This document shows positions 8,399 to 16,671 of a DNA stretch of 64,000 nt, one piece after another. Origin of the DNA: Bordetella hinzii LMG 13501. Its GTDB lineage: Bacteria > Pseudomonadota > Gammaproteobacteria > Burkholderiales > Burkholderiaceae_B. The stretch spans positions 42,258 to 106,257 of the forward strand of contig NZ_LRUJ01000014.1 in NCBI RefSeq assembly GCF_001548475.1, given 5' to 3'. A program made the position numbers and the translations under genes. The notes below the pieces were generated by a model. The model was not told the origin of the DNA, did no database searches, and was given only the letters and a program-made list of their open reading frames with translations. The first letter of the stretch is position 1. Each line of letters begins with the position of its first letter.

Positions 8399-8450
8399 GA
8401 CCGGCTGCGGAATCCTCCGCCGCCGGATTGCCTGAGAGAATCGCTTCGCC

Positions 8451-9344
8451 ATGTTTGCCGTCGCGCAGTTTTATTTTTCCGCCGTCGTGATGCTGATGCC
8501 GCTTCTGGCCTGCGTGGGCATCGGCGTGTTCTGGGGCAAGCGCGACTATCCCTTCGGCGGCACCTTTGTCACCATGCTGGTCACCTCGGTCACCACGCCG
8601 GCCCTGGTGTTCCACACCTTCGTGACCACGCAGCTCGATGACCGCGCACTGGGCGATATCGCCCTGGCCTCGCTGCTGGCCTTGCTGGTCTGCGCCTTGG
8701 CCTGCGCCGCGCTGCTCAGGCTCGCCGGCCTGCCGGTGCGCAAGCTGCTGCCCACCGCCTTCATGCCCAATGCGGGCAACCTGGGCCTGCCGGTGTCGCA
8801 GCTGGCTTTCGGCGATGTGGGCCTGTCGGCCGCGGTGGCTTTCTTTGCGATCAACTCTTTCGTGATGCACACCATCGGCGTGCGCATCCTGCCCGGCGCG
8901 GCCACCCGCGGCGGCTGGCGCAGCCCGGTGCTGCTGGCCTCGCTGATCGCCGTGGCCTGGCGCTACAGTGGCGTGCCCGTGCCCGCCTGGATCATCGAGA
9001 CGGCGCGCATGCTGGGGGCGGTGACCGTGCCGCTCATGCTGCTCAGCCTGGGCCATGCGCTGGCGCTGATTCCGTCGGGCGGCTTGCGCGTGGGCGCCGG
9101 CCTGGGCGCAATGCGCCTGGTGGCGGGGCTGCTGTCCGGGCTGGCCGTGGTCTGGGTCCTGGGGCTGGGCAGCCCGCTGGCAGGCTCGCTGGTGCTGCAG
9201 ATGGCCATGCCCTGCGCCGTGGTCAGCTATATGTACGCACGGCGCTATACCGACATGGGCGATACCGCGGCCGGCGCGGTGCTGGTGTCCACCGTGCTTT
9301 TTTTGCTCATCGCGCCGGCCCTGCTCTGGTTCACGCGCCACTGA
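8451..9344 (+). CDS. AEC (auxin efflux carrier) family transporter
   Basis: 297 residues, nearly all hydrophobic, with about ten predicted helices. It carries the conserved FMPNAGNLGLPVSQLAFG stretch of the AEC family, whose bacterial members move malate, lactate and similar organic acids. Its last 14 bases overlap the 3' end of the convergent Ldh-family oxidoreductase, so carrier and enzyme may act on the same hydroxy acid. No operon partner is evident apart from the lipoprotein 52 nt upstream. Confidence 0.85.
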   Translation: MFAVAQFYFSAVVMLMPLLACVGIGVFWGKRDYPFGGTFVTMLVTSVTTPALVFHTFVTTQLDDRALGDIALASLLALLVCALACAALLRLAGLPVRKLLPTAFMPNAGNLGLPVSQLAFGDVGLSAAVAFFAINSFVMHTIGVRILPGAATRGGWRSPVLLASLIAVAWRYSGVPVPAWIIETARMLGAVTVPLMLLSLGHALALIPSGGLRVGAGLGAMRLVAGLLSGLAVVWVLGLGSPLAGSLVLQMAMPCAVVSYMYARRYTDMGDTAAGAVLVSTVLFLLIAPALLWFTRH

Positions 9345-10368
9345 GCGGCGCGCCGGGCGGCTCGTCCGCCCCGCACATGCCGCGCAGCTCGGCCAACAGC
9401 GCATCGGGGATGTCCACGCCGTGCTGCAGCGCCTCCGCCCGCAGGGCGCGGCGGCGCTGGCCGGGCAGGCGCACGCCGTCATCGGCCAGCATGGTTTCGA
9501 TGAGGGTTTCGACGCGCTCCAGGTAGCTGTCGCGGCCGGCCAGCGCCTGCGGGTCGATGAGCAGAAAGGCTTGGCCCAGCCGGGCGCGGCCGCCCTCGTT
9601 GCCAAAGAAGGACTCGGTCTCGAAGCCGAACTGCGAGCCGGTCAGCGCCACCACCAGCAATTCGACCATCATGGCCAGCATGGCGCCCTTGACGCCGCCA
9701 GCGGGCAGCATGCTGCCCGCCAGCCCCGCCTTGGGGTCGGTGGTGGGCTGGCCATCGGCATCCAGCGCCCAGCCTTGCGGAATGGGCTGGCCGTCGCGCG
9801 CGGCGATCATGAGCTTGCCGCGCGCGACTTCCGACAGCGACAGGTCCATGAGCAGGGGGCCGCCGCGCCGCCGCGGGAAGACGGCCGCGATGGGGTTGGT
9901 GCCGAACAAGGGACGCTTGCCGCCCCAGGCGGGCATGGCCGCGGGGGAATTGCTCAGCGCCAGGCCGACCAGGCCGGCCTCGGCCACGGGCTCCAGGTGG
10001 TAGGCGGCCGCGCCGAAGTGGTGGCTGTTGCCTACCCCGACAAAGGCGACGCCGTATTCTCCTGCCCGCTTGAGACCTTCGGCCACGGCCATGGCGCAGG
10101 CCGGATAGGCCAGGCCGGAGCCGGCGTCAATCAGCGCGGTGGCGCCCTTGTCGCGCGCCAGCCGGGGGACGGCGCTGCCGATGGCGCGTCCGGCGCGCAG
10201 ATGGCCCGCGTAGGCCGGCACCCGCGAGACCCCGTGCGAGGACAGCCCCTGGCTGTCGGCGTAGACCAGGGCGTGCGCCGTGGCCTGGGCCATGGCGGGC
10301 GTGGCGCCGGCGGCCACCAGCGAGGCGGCCGCCAGCAACTGCAATTCATCGAGATAGACATGGGCCAT
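9331..10368 (-). CDS. Ldh family (malate/L-sulfolactate/lactate-type) NAD(P)-dependent oxidoreductase
   Basis: 345 residues from ATG 10368; a 15-residue extension with another ATG exists upstream but is less likely. The Ldh_2 family is recognised by TNPIAAVFP, SHHFGAAAYHLEPVAEAGLVG with the catalytic His pair, GLSSHGVSRVPAY near the N-terminus, and GGVKGAMLAMMVELL. Members oxidise 2-hydroxy acids such as malate, sulfolactate or ureidoglycolate; the substrate here is unknown. It is divergent from metX and overlaps the AEC carrier tail to tail. A second family member lies at 29246-30301. Confidence 0.88.
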   Translation of the reverse strand: MAHVYLDELQLLAAASLVAAGATPAMAQATAHALVYADSQGLSSHGVSRVPAYAGHLRAGRAIGSAVPRLARDKGATALIDAGSGLAYPACAMAVAEGLKRAGEYGVAFVGVGNSHHFGAAAYHLEPVAEAGLVGLALSNSPAAMPAWGGKRPLFGTNPIAAVFPRRRGGPLLMDLSLSEVARGKLMIAARDGQPIPQGWALDADGQPTTDPKAGLAGSMLPAGGVKGAMLAMMVELLVVALTGSQFGFETESFFGNEGGRARLGQAFLLIDPQALAGRDSYLERVETLIETMLADDGVRLPGQRRRALRAEALQHGVDIPDALLAELRGMCGADEPPGAPLSGA

Positions 10369-10455
10369 GATGCGCGTTCCGAAAAAAGGGGGCGGCACGC
10401 CCGGCGCCGCCACACCCGGTATCCTGCCACGGTCCGGCGGTGCGCGGCGGCAAAT

Positions 10456-10483
10456 TTGGCAGCCGGCCGCGCGGTGCTAGAAT
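10456..10483 (+). promoter_or_regulatory. Probable promoter of metX-metW
   Basis: TTGGCA (10456-10461) and TAGAAT (10478-10483) are separated by 16 nt and would start transcription near 10490, just before the SAM-II aptamer. Good match to a sigma-70 promoter. Confidence 0.6.
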
Positions 10484-10496
10484 GTGCGGCACATTG

Positions 10497-10554
10497 TCGG
10501 CGCCGATTTGCCTGATCCGCTTGCGGGCGCCTCTTATAAATCCAGCTAAAGAGG
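10497..10554 (+). promoter_or_regulatory. SAM-II riboswitch controlling metX
   Basis: The element shows the conserved SAM-II pieces in order: P1 arm GGCGCC (10499-10504), GATTTG (10505-10510), CTTGC (10520-10524), the second P1 arm GGCGCC (10526-10531), ATAAA (10536-10540), and GCTAAA (10545-10550). The pseudoknot helix pairs CCTCTT (10530-10535) with AAGAGG (10549-10554). AAGAGG is also the ribosome-binding site of metX, 9 nt before its ATG. Binding of S-adenosylmethionine is therefore expected to hide the ribosome-binding site and lower homoserine acylation. SAM-II is known upstream of metA/metX-type genes mainly in alphaproteobacteria and some others. Confidence 0.88.
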
Positions 10555-10563
10555 TCTGTCTGC

Positions 10564-11787
10564 ATGACCAGCCCTGCTATTTCCGCGGCCAATGCCGCGT
10601 CGCCCGAAACCCCGAATTCCGTCGGGGTCGTCTCTCCTGTCTTCTTGCGCTTCGATGAGCCCTTGCCGCTGGCAAGCGGCCAGTCGCTGCAGGCCTACGA
10701 GCTGGCGGTGGAAACCTACGGCACCCTGAATGCCGAGCGCAGCAATGCGGTGCTCATCTGCCACGCCCTGAACGCCTCGCACCATGTCGCCGGGGTGGCG
10801 TCCGATAATCCCAAGGATATCGGCTGGTGGGACAACATGGTGGGCCCGGGCAAGCCCGTGGACACCAATATTTTCTTTGTCATCGGCATCAACAACCTGG
10901 GCTCCTGCTTCGGCTCGACCGGCCCGGCCAGCCTCAACCCGGCCACGGGCCAGCCCTGGGGGGCGGCCTTTCCGGTATTGACCGTCGAAGACTGGGTGCG
11001 CGCGCAGGCGCGCGTGGCCGATCATTTCGGCATCCAGCGCTTTGCCGCCGTCATGGGCGGCTCGCTGGGCGGCATGCAGGCCCTGAGCTGGTCCCTGACC
11101 CTGCCCGAGCGGGTGGCGCATTGCGTGGTCATCGCCAGCACGCCTCGCCTGTCGGCGCAGAATATCGGCTTCAACGAGGTGGCGCGCCGCGCCATCATCA
11201 CCGATCCGGATTTCCACGGCGGCAACTACTACGCCCACAACACCGTGCCGCGCCGGGGCTTGGCGGTCGCGCGCATGATCGGGCACATCACCTATCTGTC
11301 CGATGACGACATGGCCGAGAAATTCGGCCGCACGCAGCGCGAGCCCGCCGAAAACGGCGCCTACCGCTATGGCTATGACGTCGAATTCGAGGTGGAGTCC
11401 TATTTGCGCTACCAGGGCGAGAAGTTCTCGCGCTATTTCGACGCCAACACCTATTTGCTGATCACCCGTGCGCTCGATTATTTCGATCCGGCGCGCGATA
11501 CCGGGGGAGACCTGGCGCGCGCCCTGTCGCCGGCCACGGCCGACTTCCTGCTGGTGTCCTTCACCACCGATTGGCGTTTCCCGCCCGAGCGTTCGCGCGA
11601 GCTGGTCCGAGGCCTGCTGAAGAACGGCAGCCCGGTGACCTACGCCGAAATCGATGCGCCGCACGGCCATGACGCCTTTTTGCTCGAAGACGCCCGCTAC
11701 CACGCCGTGGTCCGGGGCTATTACGAACGCATCGCACGCAGCCTGGGGCTGAGGTCCCAGCAACCCGCCGAGGAATGCCTGGCATGA
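10564..11787 (+). CDS. metX: Homoserine O-acyltransferase (MetX)
   Basis: 407 residues. Alpha/beta-hydrolase-fold acyltransferase that activates homoserine in methionine synthesis. Seen: [14 protein letters not shown], the nucleophile elbow [26 protein letters not shown], and a C-terminal acid and His in [14 protein letters not shown]. Acyl donor (acetyl- or succinyl-CoA) cannot be read safely from sequence. Its start codon follows the SAM-II riboswitch, so expression should fall when SAM is high. The stop overlaps the metW start (ATGA), indicating translational coupling. Confidence 0.95.
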   Translation: MTSPAISAANAASPETPNSVGVVSPVFLRFDEPLPLASGQSLQAYELAVETYGTLNAERSNAVLICHALNASHHVAGVASDNPKDIGWWDNMVGPGKPVDTNIFFVIGINNLGSCFGSTGPASLNPATGQPWGAAFPVLTVEDWVRAQARVADHFGIQRFAAVMGGSLGGMQALSWSLTLPERVAHCVVIASTPRLSAQNIGFNEVARRAIITDPDFHGGNYYAHNTVPRRGLAVARMIGHITYLSDDDMAEKFGRTQREPAENGAYRYGYDVEFEVESYLRYQGEKFSRYFDANTYLLITRALDYFDPARDTGGDLARALSPATADFLLVSFTTDWRFPPERSRELVRGLLKNGSPVTYAEIDAPHGHDAFLLEDARYHAVVRGYYERIARSLGLRSQQPAEECLA

Positions 11788-12395
11788 GCCCCGCCACCAA
11801 TACCGCCGCGCCGGCCGCGCTGCGCCCCGACCTCGAACGCATCGCCAGCTGGATCGCGCCCGGCTCGCGCGTGCTGGACCTGGGTTGCGGCGATGGCGCC
11901 TTGCTGGCCTATCTGCGCGATCACCGCCAGGTGCGCGGCGCGGGCGTGGAGATCGACGACGAGCGTGTCATCGCCTGTGTGCGGCGCGGCGTCGAGGTCA
12001 TCCAGCAGAACCTCGAAGACGGCCTGGCGCTGTTCGACGACAAGCAGTTCGATACGGTGGTGTTGTCGCAGACGCTGCAGTCCATGCATCACACCGAACA
12101 CATCCTGCGCGAGATGGCGCGGGTCTCGCGCTTCGGTATCGTTTCCTTTCCGAACTTCGGATATTGGCCCCACGGCTGGTCCATCCTGCGCGGCCGCATG
12201 CCGGTCACCGGACAGATGCCCTACCAGTGGTACAACACGCCCAATATCCACCTCTGCACCCTGAGGGACTTCGAGGATCTGGCGCGCGATGTCGGCGTGC
12301 GCATCCTGGAGCGCGCCACCTTCAACGACGATCGCGAGGTCAAGGTCCTGCCAGGCTGGCGCAGCACGCTGGCGGTGTACCGATTCGAGGCATAG
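11784..12395 (+). CDS. metW: MetW, methionine biosynthesis methyltransferase-like protein
   Basis: 203 residues from ATG 11784, which overlaps the metX stop by 4 nt and has GAGGA 9 nt upstream; an ATG at 11775 is too close to that site. A class I methyltransferase fold is shown by [15 protein letters not shown] (SAM loop) and [23 protein letters not shown]. The [11 protein letters not shown] segment and [13 protein letters not shown] are hallmarks of MetW. MetW partners MetX in many proteobacteria and is needed for full homoserine acylation activity. Confidence 0.93.
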   Translation: MSPATNTAAPAALRPDLERIASWIAPGSRVLDLGCGDGALLAYLRDHRQVRGAGVEIDDERVIACVRRGVEVIQQNLEDGLALFDDKQFDTVVLSQTLQSMHHTEHILREMARVSRFGIVSFPNFGYWPHGWSILRGRMPVTGQMPYQWYNTPNIHLCTLRDFEDLARDVGVRILERATFNDDREVKVLPGWRSTLAVYRFEA

Positions 12396-12459
12396 GCTCT
12401 AATATCCCACCTTGCCTTGAAACCGGTCCCCGCGCGGGCCGCAGCCCTGGAGATTCATC

Positions 12460-13713
12460 ATCGCCTCCGATAGCTACCGGATTTACTTGAGCCGTCGCGT
12501 GGCGCCCTTGCTGGTGCTGGGGTTTGCGAGCGGCCTGCCCCTGGCCCTGACCAGCGGCACCCTGCAGGCCTGGGCCACCGTGGAAGGCGTTTCCCTGCAG
12601 GAAATCGGCTTTCTGACACTGGTGGGCAGCGCCTACACCCTCAAGTTCCTCTGGGCGCCGCTCATCGACCGCTATGCGCCGCCCTTTCTCGGCCGCCGCC
12701 GCAGCTGGATGCTGGTGACCCAGCTGCTGCTGGCCGCGTCCATCATGGCCATGGGCCTGCTGTCGCCTGGGCAATCGCTGCTGCCGCTGGCCCTGCTGGC
12801 GGTGCTGGTGGCCTTTCTGTCCGCTTCGCAAGACATCGCCTTCGACGCCTATTCCACCGATGTGCTGCACAAGAACGAGCGCGGCGCCGGGGCGGCCGTG
12901 AAAGTGCTGGGGTATCGCCTGGCCATGCTGGTCTCGGGCGGCCTGGCGCTGGTGCTGGCCGATCACTGGCTGGGCTGGGGTCCGACTTACGTCCTCATGG
13001 GCTTTCTCATGCTGGCCGGCGTGCTGGGCACGCTCTGGGCCCCCGAGCCCGAGCGGCCCAGCGCCGCGCCGCGCAGCCTGGGGCGCGCCGTGGTCGAGCC
13101 TTTCCGCGAGTTCTTCAGCCGCCGCGGCGCCTTGACCTTGCTGGCCCTCATCGTGCTCTACAAGCTGGGCGATGCCTTCGCGGGCGCCTTGTCGACCACC
13201 TTTCTCATCCGCGGCGCGGGCTTCACGCCCACCGAGGTGGGCACCGTCAACAAGGTGCTCGGGCTGGCCGCGACCATCGTCGGCGCCCTGGCCGGCGGCG
13301 CCATCATGGGCCGCTGGGGCCTGTATCGCTCGCTGATGGCCTTTGGCGTGCTGCAGGCCGTCTCCAACCTGGGCTATTGGGTCATCGCGGTCGCGCCCAA
13401 GAGCCTCGGCCTCATGGCCGTCGCGGTGGGCATAGAAAATCTGTGCGGCGGCCTGGGCACGGCGGCCTTCGTGGCTTTGCTGATGGCCATGTGCAACCAG
13501 GCTTTCTCGGCCACCCAGTTCGCCTTGCTGTCGGCCTTGTCGGCCGTGGGGCGCACCTATCTGGCCGGACCGCTCACGCCGGTGCTGGTGGCCTATATGG
13601 GCTGGCCCGGCTTCTTCATGGTGACGGTCTTCATCGCTTTGCCCGGGCTGGTGCTGCTGTGGTTGCGCAAAGGCGACATCGAGGCCCTGGAGCGGGAAGG
13701 TTCAAGGGTCTGA
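12460..13713 (+). CDS. ampG: AmpG muropeptide permease, probable AUC start codon
   Basis: 417 residues if initiated at ATC 12460. MFS-type permease that imports anhydro-muropeptides for wall recycling. It shows LGFASGLPLALTSGTLQAW, KFLWAPLIDRY, SASQDIAFDA and LGYRLAMLVSGGLAL, closely matching E. coli AmpG. The only standard start is TTG 12487, which has no ribosome-binding site and would remove the SYRIY segment that matches YLRIF of E. coli AmpG. ATC 12460 has GGAG (12449-12452) 7 nt upstream and gives the same N-terminal length as E. coli AmpG. No ATG, GTG or CTG lies between the upstream in-frame stop (12418) and 12487. The gene is certain, the start is inferred. Confidence 0.9.
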   Translation: MASDSYRIYLSRRVAPLLVLGFASGLPLALTSGTLQAWATVEGVSLQEIGFLTLVGSAYTLKFLWAPLIDRYAPPFLGRRRSWMLVTQLLLAASIMAMGLLSPGQSLLPLALLAVLVAFLSASQDIAFDAYSTDVLHKNERGAGAAVKVLGYRLAMLVSGGLALVLADHWLGWGPTYVLMGFLMLAGVLGTLWAPEPERPSAAPRSLGRAVVEPFREFFSRRGALTLLALIVLYKLGDAFAGALSTTFLIRGAGFTPTEVGTVNKVLGLAATIVGALAGGAIMGRWGLYRSLMAFGVLQAVSNLGYWVIAVAPKSLGLMAVAVGIENLCGGLGTAAFVALLMAMCNQAFSATQFALLSALSAVGRTYLAGPLTPVLVAYMGWPGFFMVTVFIALPGLVLLWLRKGDIEALEREGSRV

Positions 13714-13830
13714 GGACTGCACGCCACGGGGGGGAGTGATAAGGTTGGGCCTGCGCTATCCGCGCTGCCCGTCCGAGGGGATGGGCGAAAACAATACAGG
13801 GCCTATCCCGCCCGCCACGAGGAGACCTCC

Positions 13831-14898
13831 ATGAAGCGATACGCCATCGCGTTCGCTGGCCTGTGCATCGCGCCGGCCATCCATGCCGAAACCAGTGTCA
13901 CGCTCTACGGCATTGCCGATGTCAGCGTGCGCTACCTGAGCACCAGCAACGGTGCGACCAACGTCGATTCCAGCCGCGTCTCCATGGAGAACGGCGCCAT
14001 CTCGAACAGCCGCTGGGGGCTGCGCGGCGTCGAGGACCTGGGCAATGGCATGAGCGCTTTCTTCCGCCTGGAAAGCGGCTTCAATATGCAGAACGGCCAG
14101 CAGTCCGATAGCGGCAGGCTGTTCAACCGCCACGCCTATGTGGGCCTGGACGGCGGGCAGTGGGGCGCGATCTCGCTGGGCCGCCAGGATACGCCGCTGT
14201 TCACTATCCTGGCCGATTCCTACGATCCGCTGACCGTGGGCAACTATGCCGAGAACTCCTGGCTGCCGGTGGCCATGTCGCGGGCGCGCAGCTCGGATTC
14301 GGTGCGCTATCGCAACGCGAAACTGGGCGGCTTCGATTTCATCGTTTCCTATGCGTTCGGCAGCGACTTCGAGGACCATCGCCTGGGCCGCCAGATCGGC
14401 ACCACGCTGGCCTATACCACCGGCCCCTTCTCGATCGGCGGCGGCTACCAGAAGACCTATTCGGACAGCAATTCCGACTATCGCCAGCAGGTCTGGAACC
14501 TGAACGCCAGCTACAAGTTCGAGACCGTCAAGCTGTTCGCCGGCTATTTCAATGGCCGCGACGAGACGGGCTGGGTCAATGCCGTGGTCGGCAATGATGT
14601 TCCCACGACCGGCCTGGACCGCAAGGACAACGGTTACTTCCTGGGCGCCACCTGGCAGGCCACGGCCCGCTGGGCCCTGACCGGCGCGGCCTACTACGAT
14701 GTCGCGAAGAACATCCAGGCCGATGGCGACAAGGGCAAGCGCATGGCCCTGGTGGGCGTGGCGGAGTATGCGCTGTCCAAGCGCACCCAGGTGTATGGCA
14801 CGGTGGACTACAACAAGGTCTACGACGCCTCGTCGGTGGACATCGCCGGCCGCAGCTCCCAGGTGGGTGCCGCGGTGGGCATCCGCCACATCTTCTGA
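13831..14898 (+). CDS. Outer-membrane general porin (OmpQ-like)
   Basis: 355 residues. Signal peptide of about 20 residues ending in IHA-ETS, then a 16-strand-type beta-barrel of the betaproteobacterial porin family: SVTLYGIADVSVRY at the start, RWGLRGVEDLGNGMSAFFRLESGF, RHAYVGLDGGQWGAISLGRQ, and the C-terminal GAAVGIRHIF ending in Phe, as needed for BAM-dependent assembly. It forms a trimeric diffusion channel. It resembles the major porin at 59905 but is clearly divergent. A GGAG-type site precedes the ATG. A hairpin terminator follows directly. Confidence 0.92.
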   Translation: MKRYAIAFAGLCIAPAIHAETSVTLYGIADVSVRYLSTSNGATNVDSSRVSMENGAISNSRWGLRGVEDLGNGMSAFFRLESGFNMQNGQQSDSGRLFNRHAYVGLDGGQWGAISLGRQDTPLFTILADSYDPLTVGNYAENSWLPVAMSRARSSDSVRYRNAKLGGFDFIVSYAFGSDFEDHRLGRQIGTTLAYTTGPFSIGGGYQKTYSDSNSDYRQQVWNLNASYKFETVKLFAGYFNGRDETGWVNAVVGNDVPTTGLDRKDNGYFLGATWQATARWALTGAAYYDVAKNIQADGDKGKRMALVGVAEYALSKRTQVYGTVDYNKVYDASSVDIAGRSSQVGAAVGIRHIF

Positions 14899-14904
14899 TG
14901 AAAA

Positions 14905-14929
14905 GGCGGGCTCGCCGCCCGCCTTATTC
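14905..14929. terminator. Hairpin between convergent porin and usp genes
   Basis: GGCGGGC (14905-14911) pairs with GCCCGCC (14917-14923), with a 5-nt loop and a weak T tract in the plus direction. AAAA precedes it for the minus direction. It overlaps the stop codon of the universal stress gene. Confidence 0.65.
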
Positions 14930-15793
14930 CGCTGCCTTGGCCTGGCGCACGATGAGTACGTCGCAGGGCAGCGCCTCCAGCAGTTTTTCGGCTACGCTGC
15001 CGATGGCCGTGCGCAGGATGCCAGTCAGGCCATGGGTGCCCGTCACCACCAGGTCGCAGCGGCGGTTGAAGACGAACTCCGACAGCAGGTTTTCCGGTTG
15101 CCCGGGCTCGAGCACGATGTCCGGCGGCGTCCTGCCGGCCAACTCGGGCGTCTCGGCCAGGAAGGCCTGGGCTTTCTGCAAGGCATCGTTATAGAAGCTG
15201 CGCACCACGGCGTCCTGCGGCAGGCCGTCCTTTTGGGGCGGCACGGAATAGGCATGGAACAGCGTGATGCGGGCGTCGCCGGCCACTTTCAGCGCGGCGG
15301 TCAGCGCCTGCCGGGAGCCTTCCGAGAAGTCGGTGGCGATCACCACGTCCTGGTAGGGCTTGCGCGGCCGCGCCTTGACCACCAGCACGGGTTCGACGGC
15401 CTGGCGCGCCAGGCGCTCGACCGTGGTGCCCAGCAAGAGCCGCCCCAGGGTCGTCTCGCGCGCCACGCCGGTCACGATGAGCGAGCAGCCGAAGTGGGCG
15501 ACCGTGTCCAGGATGACCTCCAGCGGATGGCCATGGGTGACGACGGCTTCGGCCGGCACGCCCGCCTCGGCCAGGTCGTCGGCCAGCCGGCGCTCGGCCA
15601 GCGCCTTGTGGTCCGGCGTCAGGCGCCGCCAGGCTGGCGTGGTCAGGGCGGTGGCGTTGGGCGGCTCCATTACGTGCAGGGCGACCAGGCGGGAGTGCTG
15701 CTGGCGGGCCAGCATGATGGCGCGGTCCAGCGCGCGGTCGCTGCGCGCGCTCAGGTCCGTGGCGAGCAGGATGGGGCCGGCGGGGTCGGTCAT
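14924..15793 (-). CDS. Tandem-domain universal stress protein
   Basis: 289 residues from ATG 15793, with GGAG 10 nt upstream. Two UspA domains: the first (about 5-145) begins PILLATDLSARSDRAL and has GCSLIVTGVARETTLGRLLLGTTVERL; the second (about 150-285) begins YQDVVIATDFSEGSRQAL and has CDLVVTGTHGLTGILRTAIGSVAEKLL. The G-x2-G-x9-G(S/T) ATP-binding pattern is visible in both, so it is likely a nucleotide-binding stress protein. The divergent gene is a TRIC-type channel 155 nt away. Confidence 0.92.
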   Translation of the reverse strand: MTDPAGPILLATDLSARSDRALDRAIMLARQQHSRLVALHVMEPPNATALTTPAWRRLTPDHKALAERRLADDLAEAGVPAEAVVTHGHPLEVILDTVAHFGCSLIVTGVARETTLGRLLLGTTVERLARQAVEPVLVVKARPRKPYQDVVIATDFSEGSRQALTAALKVAGDARITLFHAYSVPPQKDGLPQDAVVRSFYNDALQKAQAFLAETPELAGRTPPDIVLEPGQPENLLSEFVFNRRCDLVVTGTHGLTGILRTAIGSVAEKLLEALPCDVLIVRQAKAAE

Positions 15794-15948
15794 GCGTCTT
15801 CTCCTGGAAACGGCCGCCTTGGGCGGCCGGGGAGCGCACGGGTGTGCGAGGGATGCGATGATTGTCCCGCCTATCCTGCCCGAGGGCATTGACCCGCGTC
15901 AACGGCGCCGTCCTACAATGTCCTGTTTGCATCGACCCCGTTTACGGC

Positions 15949-16587
15949 ATGCCGACCGAAACCTCCACCCTGCTGCTGCATTCGCTCTATCTCATCGCCA
16001 TCGTGGCCGAGGCCATGACCGCGGCCCTGGCCGCCGGCCGGCGCGATATGGACTGGGTGGGCGTATGCGTCATCGCCTGCGTGACCGCGCTGGGCGGGGG
16101 CTCGATGCGCGATGTGCTGCTGGGCCATTACCCCCTGACCTGGGTGGCCCATCCGGAATACCTCGGCATGACCGCCGGCGCGGCCCTGCTGACGGCGCTG
16201 GGCGCGCCCATGCTGCGCCATCTGCGCAAAGTCTTCCTGCTGCTGGATGCGCTGGGCCTGGTGGCCTTCACCATCATCGGCTGCAAGGTGGCCCAGCAGA
16301 TGGACCTGTCCTTGTCGGTGATCATCATCAGCGGCGTGATCACAGGCTGCGCGGGCGGGGTGCTGCGCGATGTGCTGTGCAACGACATCCCCTTGCTGTT
16401 TCGCAGCGAGCTCTACGCCAGCGTCTCGCTGGTGACGGGCGGGCTGTATATGGCGCTGGAGCACTATACCGGCGCCAGCGGCCTGGCCGTGCCCGTGGCG
16501 CTGGCCGCCGGCCTGGCCTTGCGCCTGCTGGCGCTGCGCTTCAATTGGCAAATGCCCAAGTTCGTCTATCGGGGCGATTGGCACTGA
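15949..16587 (+). CDS. TRIC-type cation channel family membrane protein (UPF0126)
   Basis: 212 residues from ATG 15949, with about seven transmembrane helices. Two inverted-topology repeats each end in a conserved loop: GGGSMRDVLLGHYP and AGGVLRDVLCNDIP, which mark the UPF0126/YicG group of prokaryotic TRIC channels. These are trimeric monovalent-cation channels. Convergent with gdhA across a strong terminator. No operon partner. Confidence 0.85.
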   Translation: MPTETSTLLLHSLYLIAIVAEAMTAALAAGRRDMDWVGVCVIACVTALGGGSMRDVLLGHYPLTWVAHPEYLGMTAGAALLTALGAPMLRHLRKVFLLLDALGLVAFTIIGCKVAQQMDLSLSVIIISGVITGCAGGVLRDVLCNDIPLLFRSELYASVSLVTGGLYMALEHYTGASGLAVPVALAAGLALRLLALRFNWQMPKFVYRGDWH

Positions 16588-16624
16588 GCGTGGCCCTCCG
16601 CGGGCGGCGCCAGGACGGCGCAAA

Positions 16625-16653
16625 GAAAAACGCTCCCGACGGGAGCGTTTTTC
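16625..16653. terminator. Bidirectional intrinsic terminator
   Basis: AAAAACGCTCCC (16626-16637) and GGGAGCGTTTTT (16641-16652) form a 12-bp stem with a 3-nt loop, serving both the TRIC-type gene and gdhA. Confidence 0.9.
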
Positions 16654-16671
16654 ATGATGCCGGGCGTGCAA

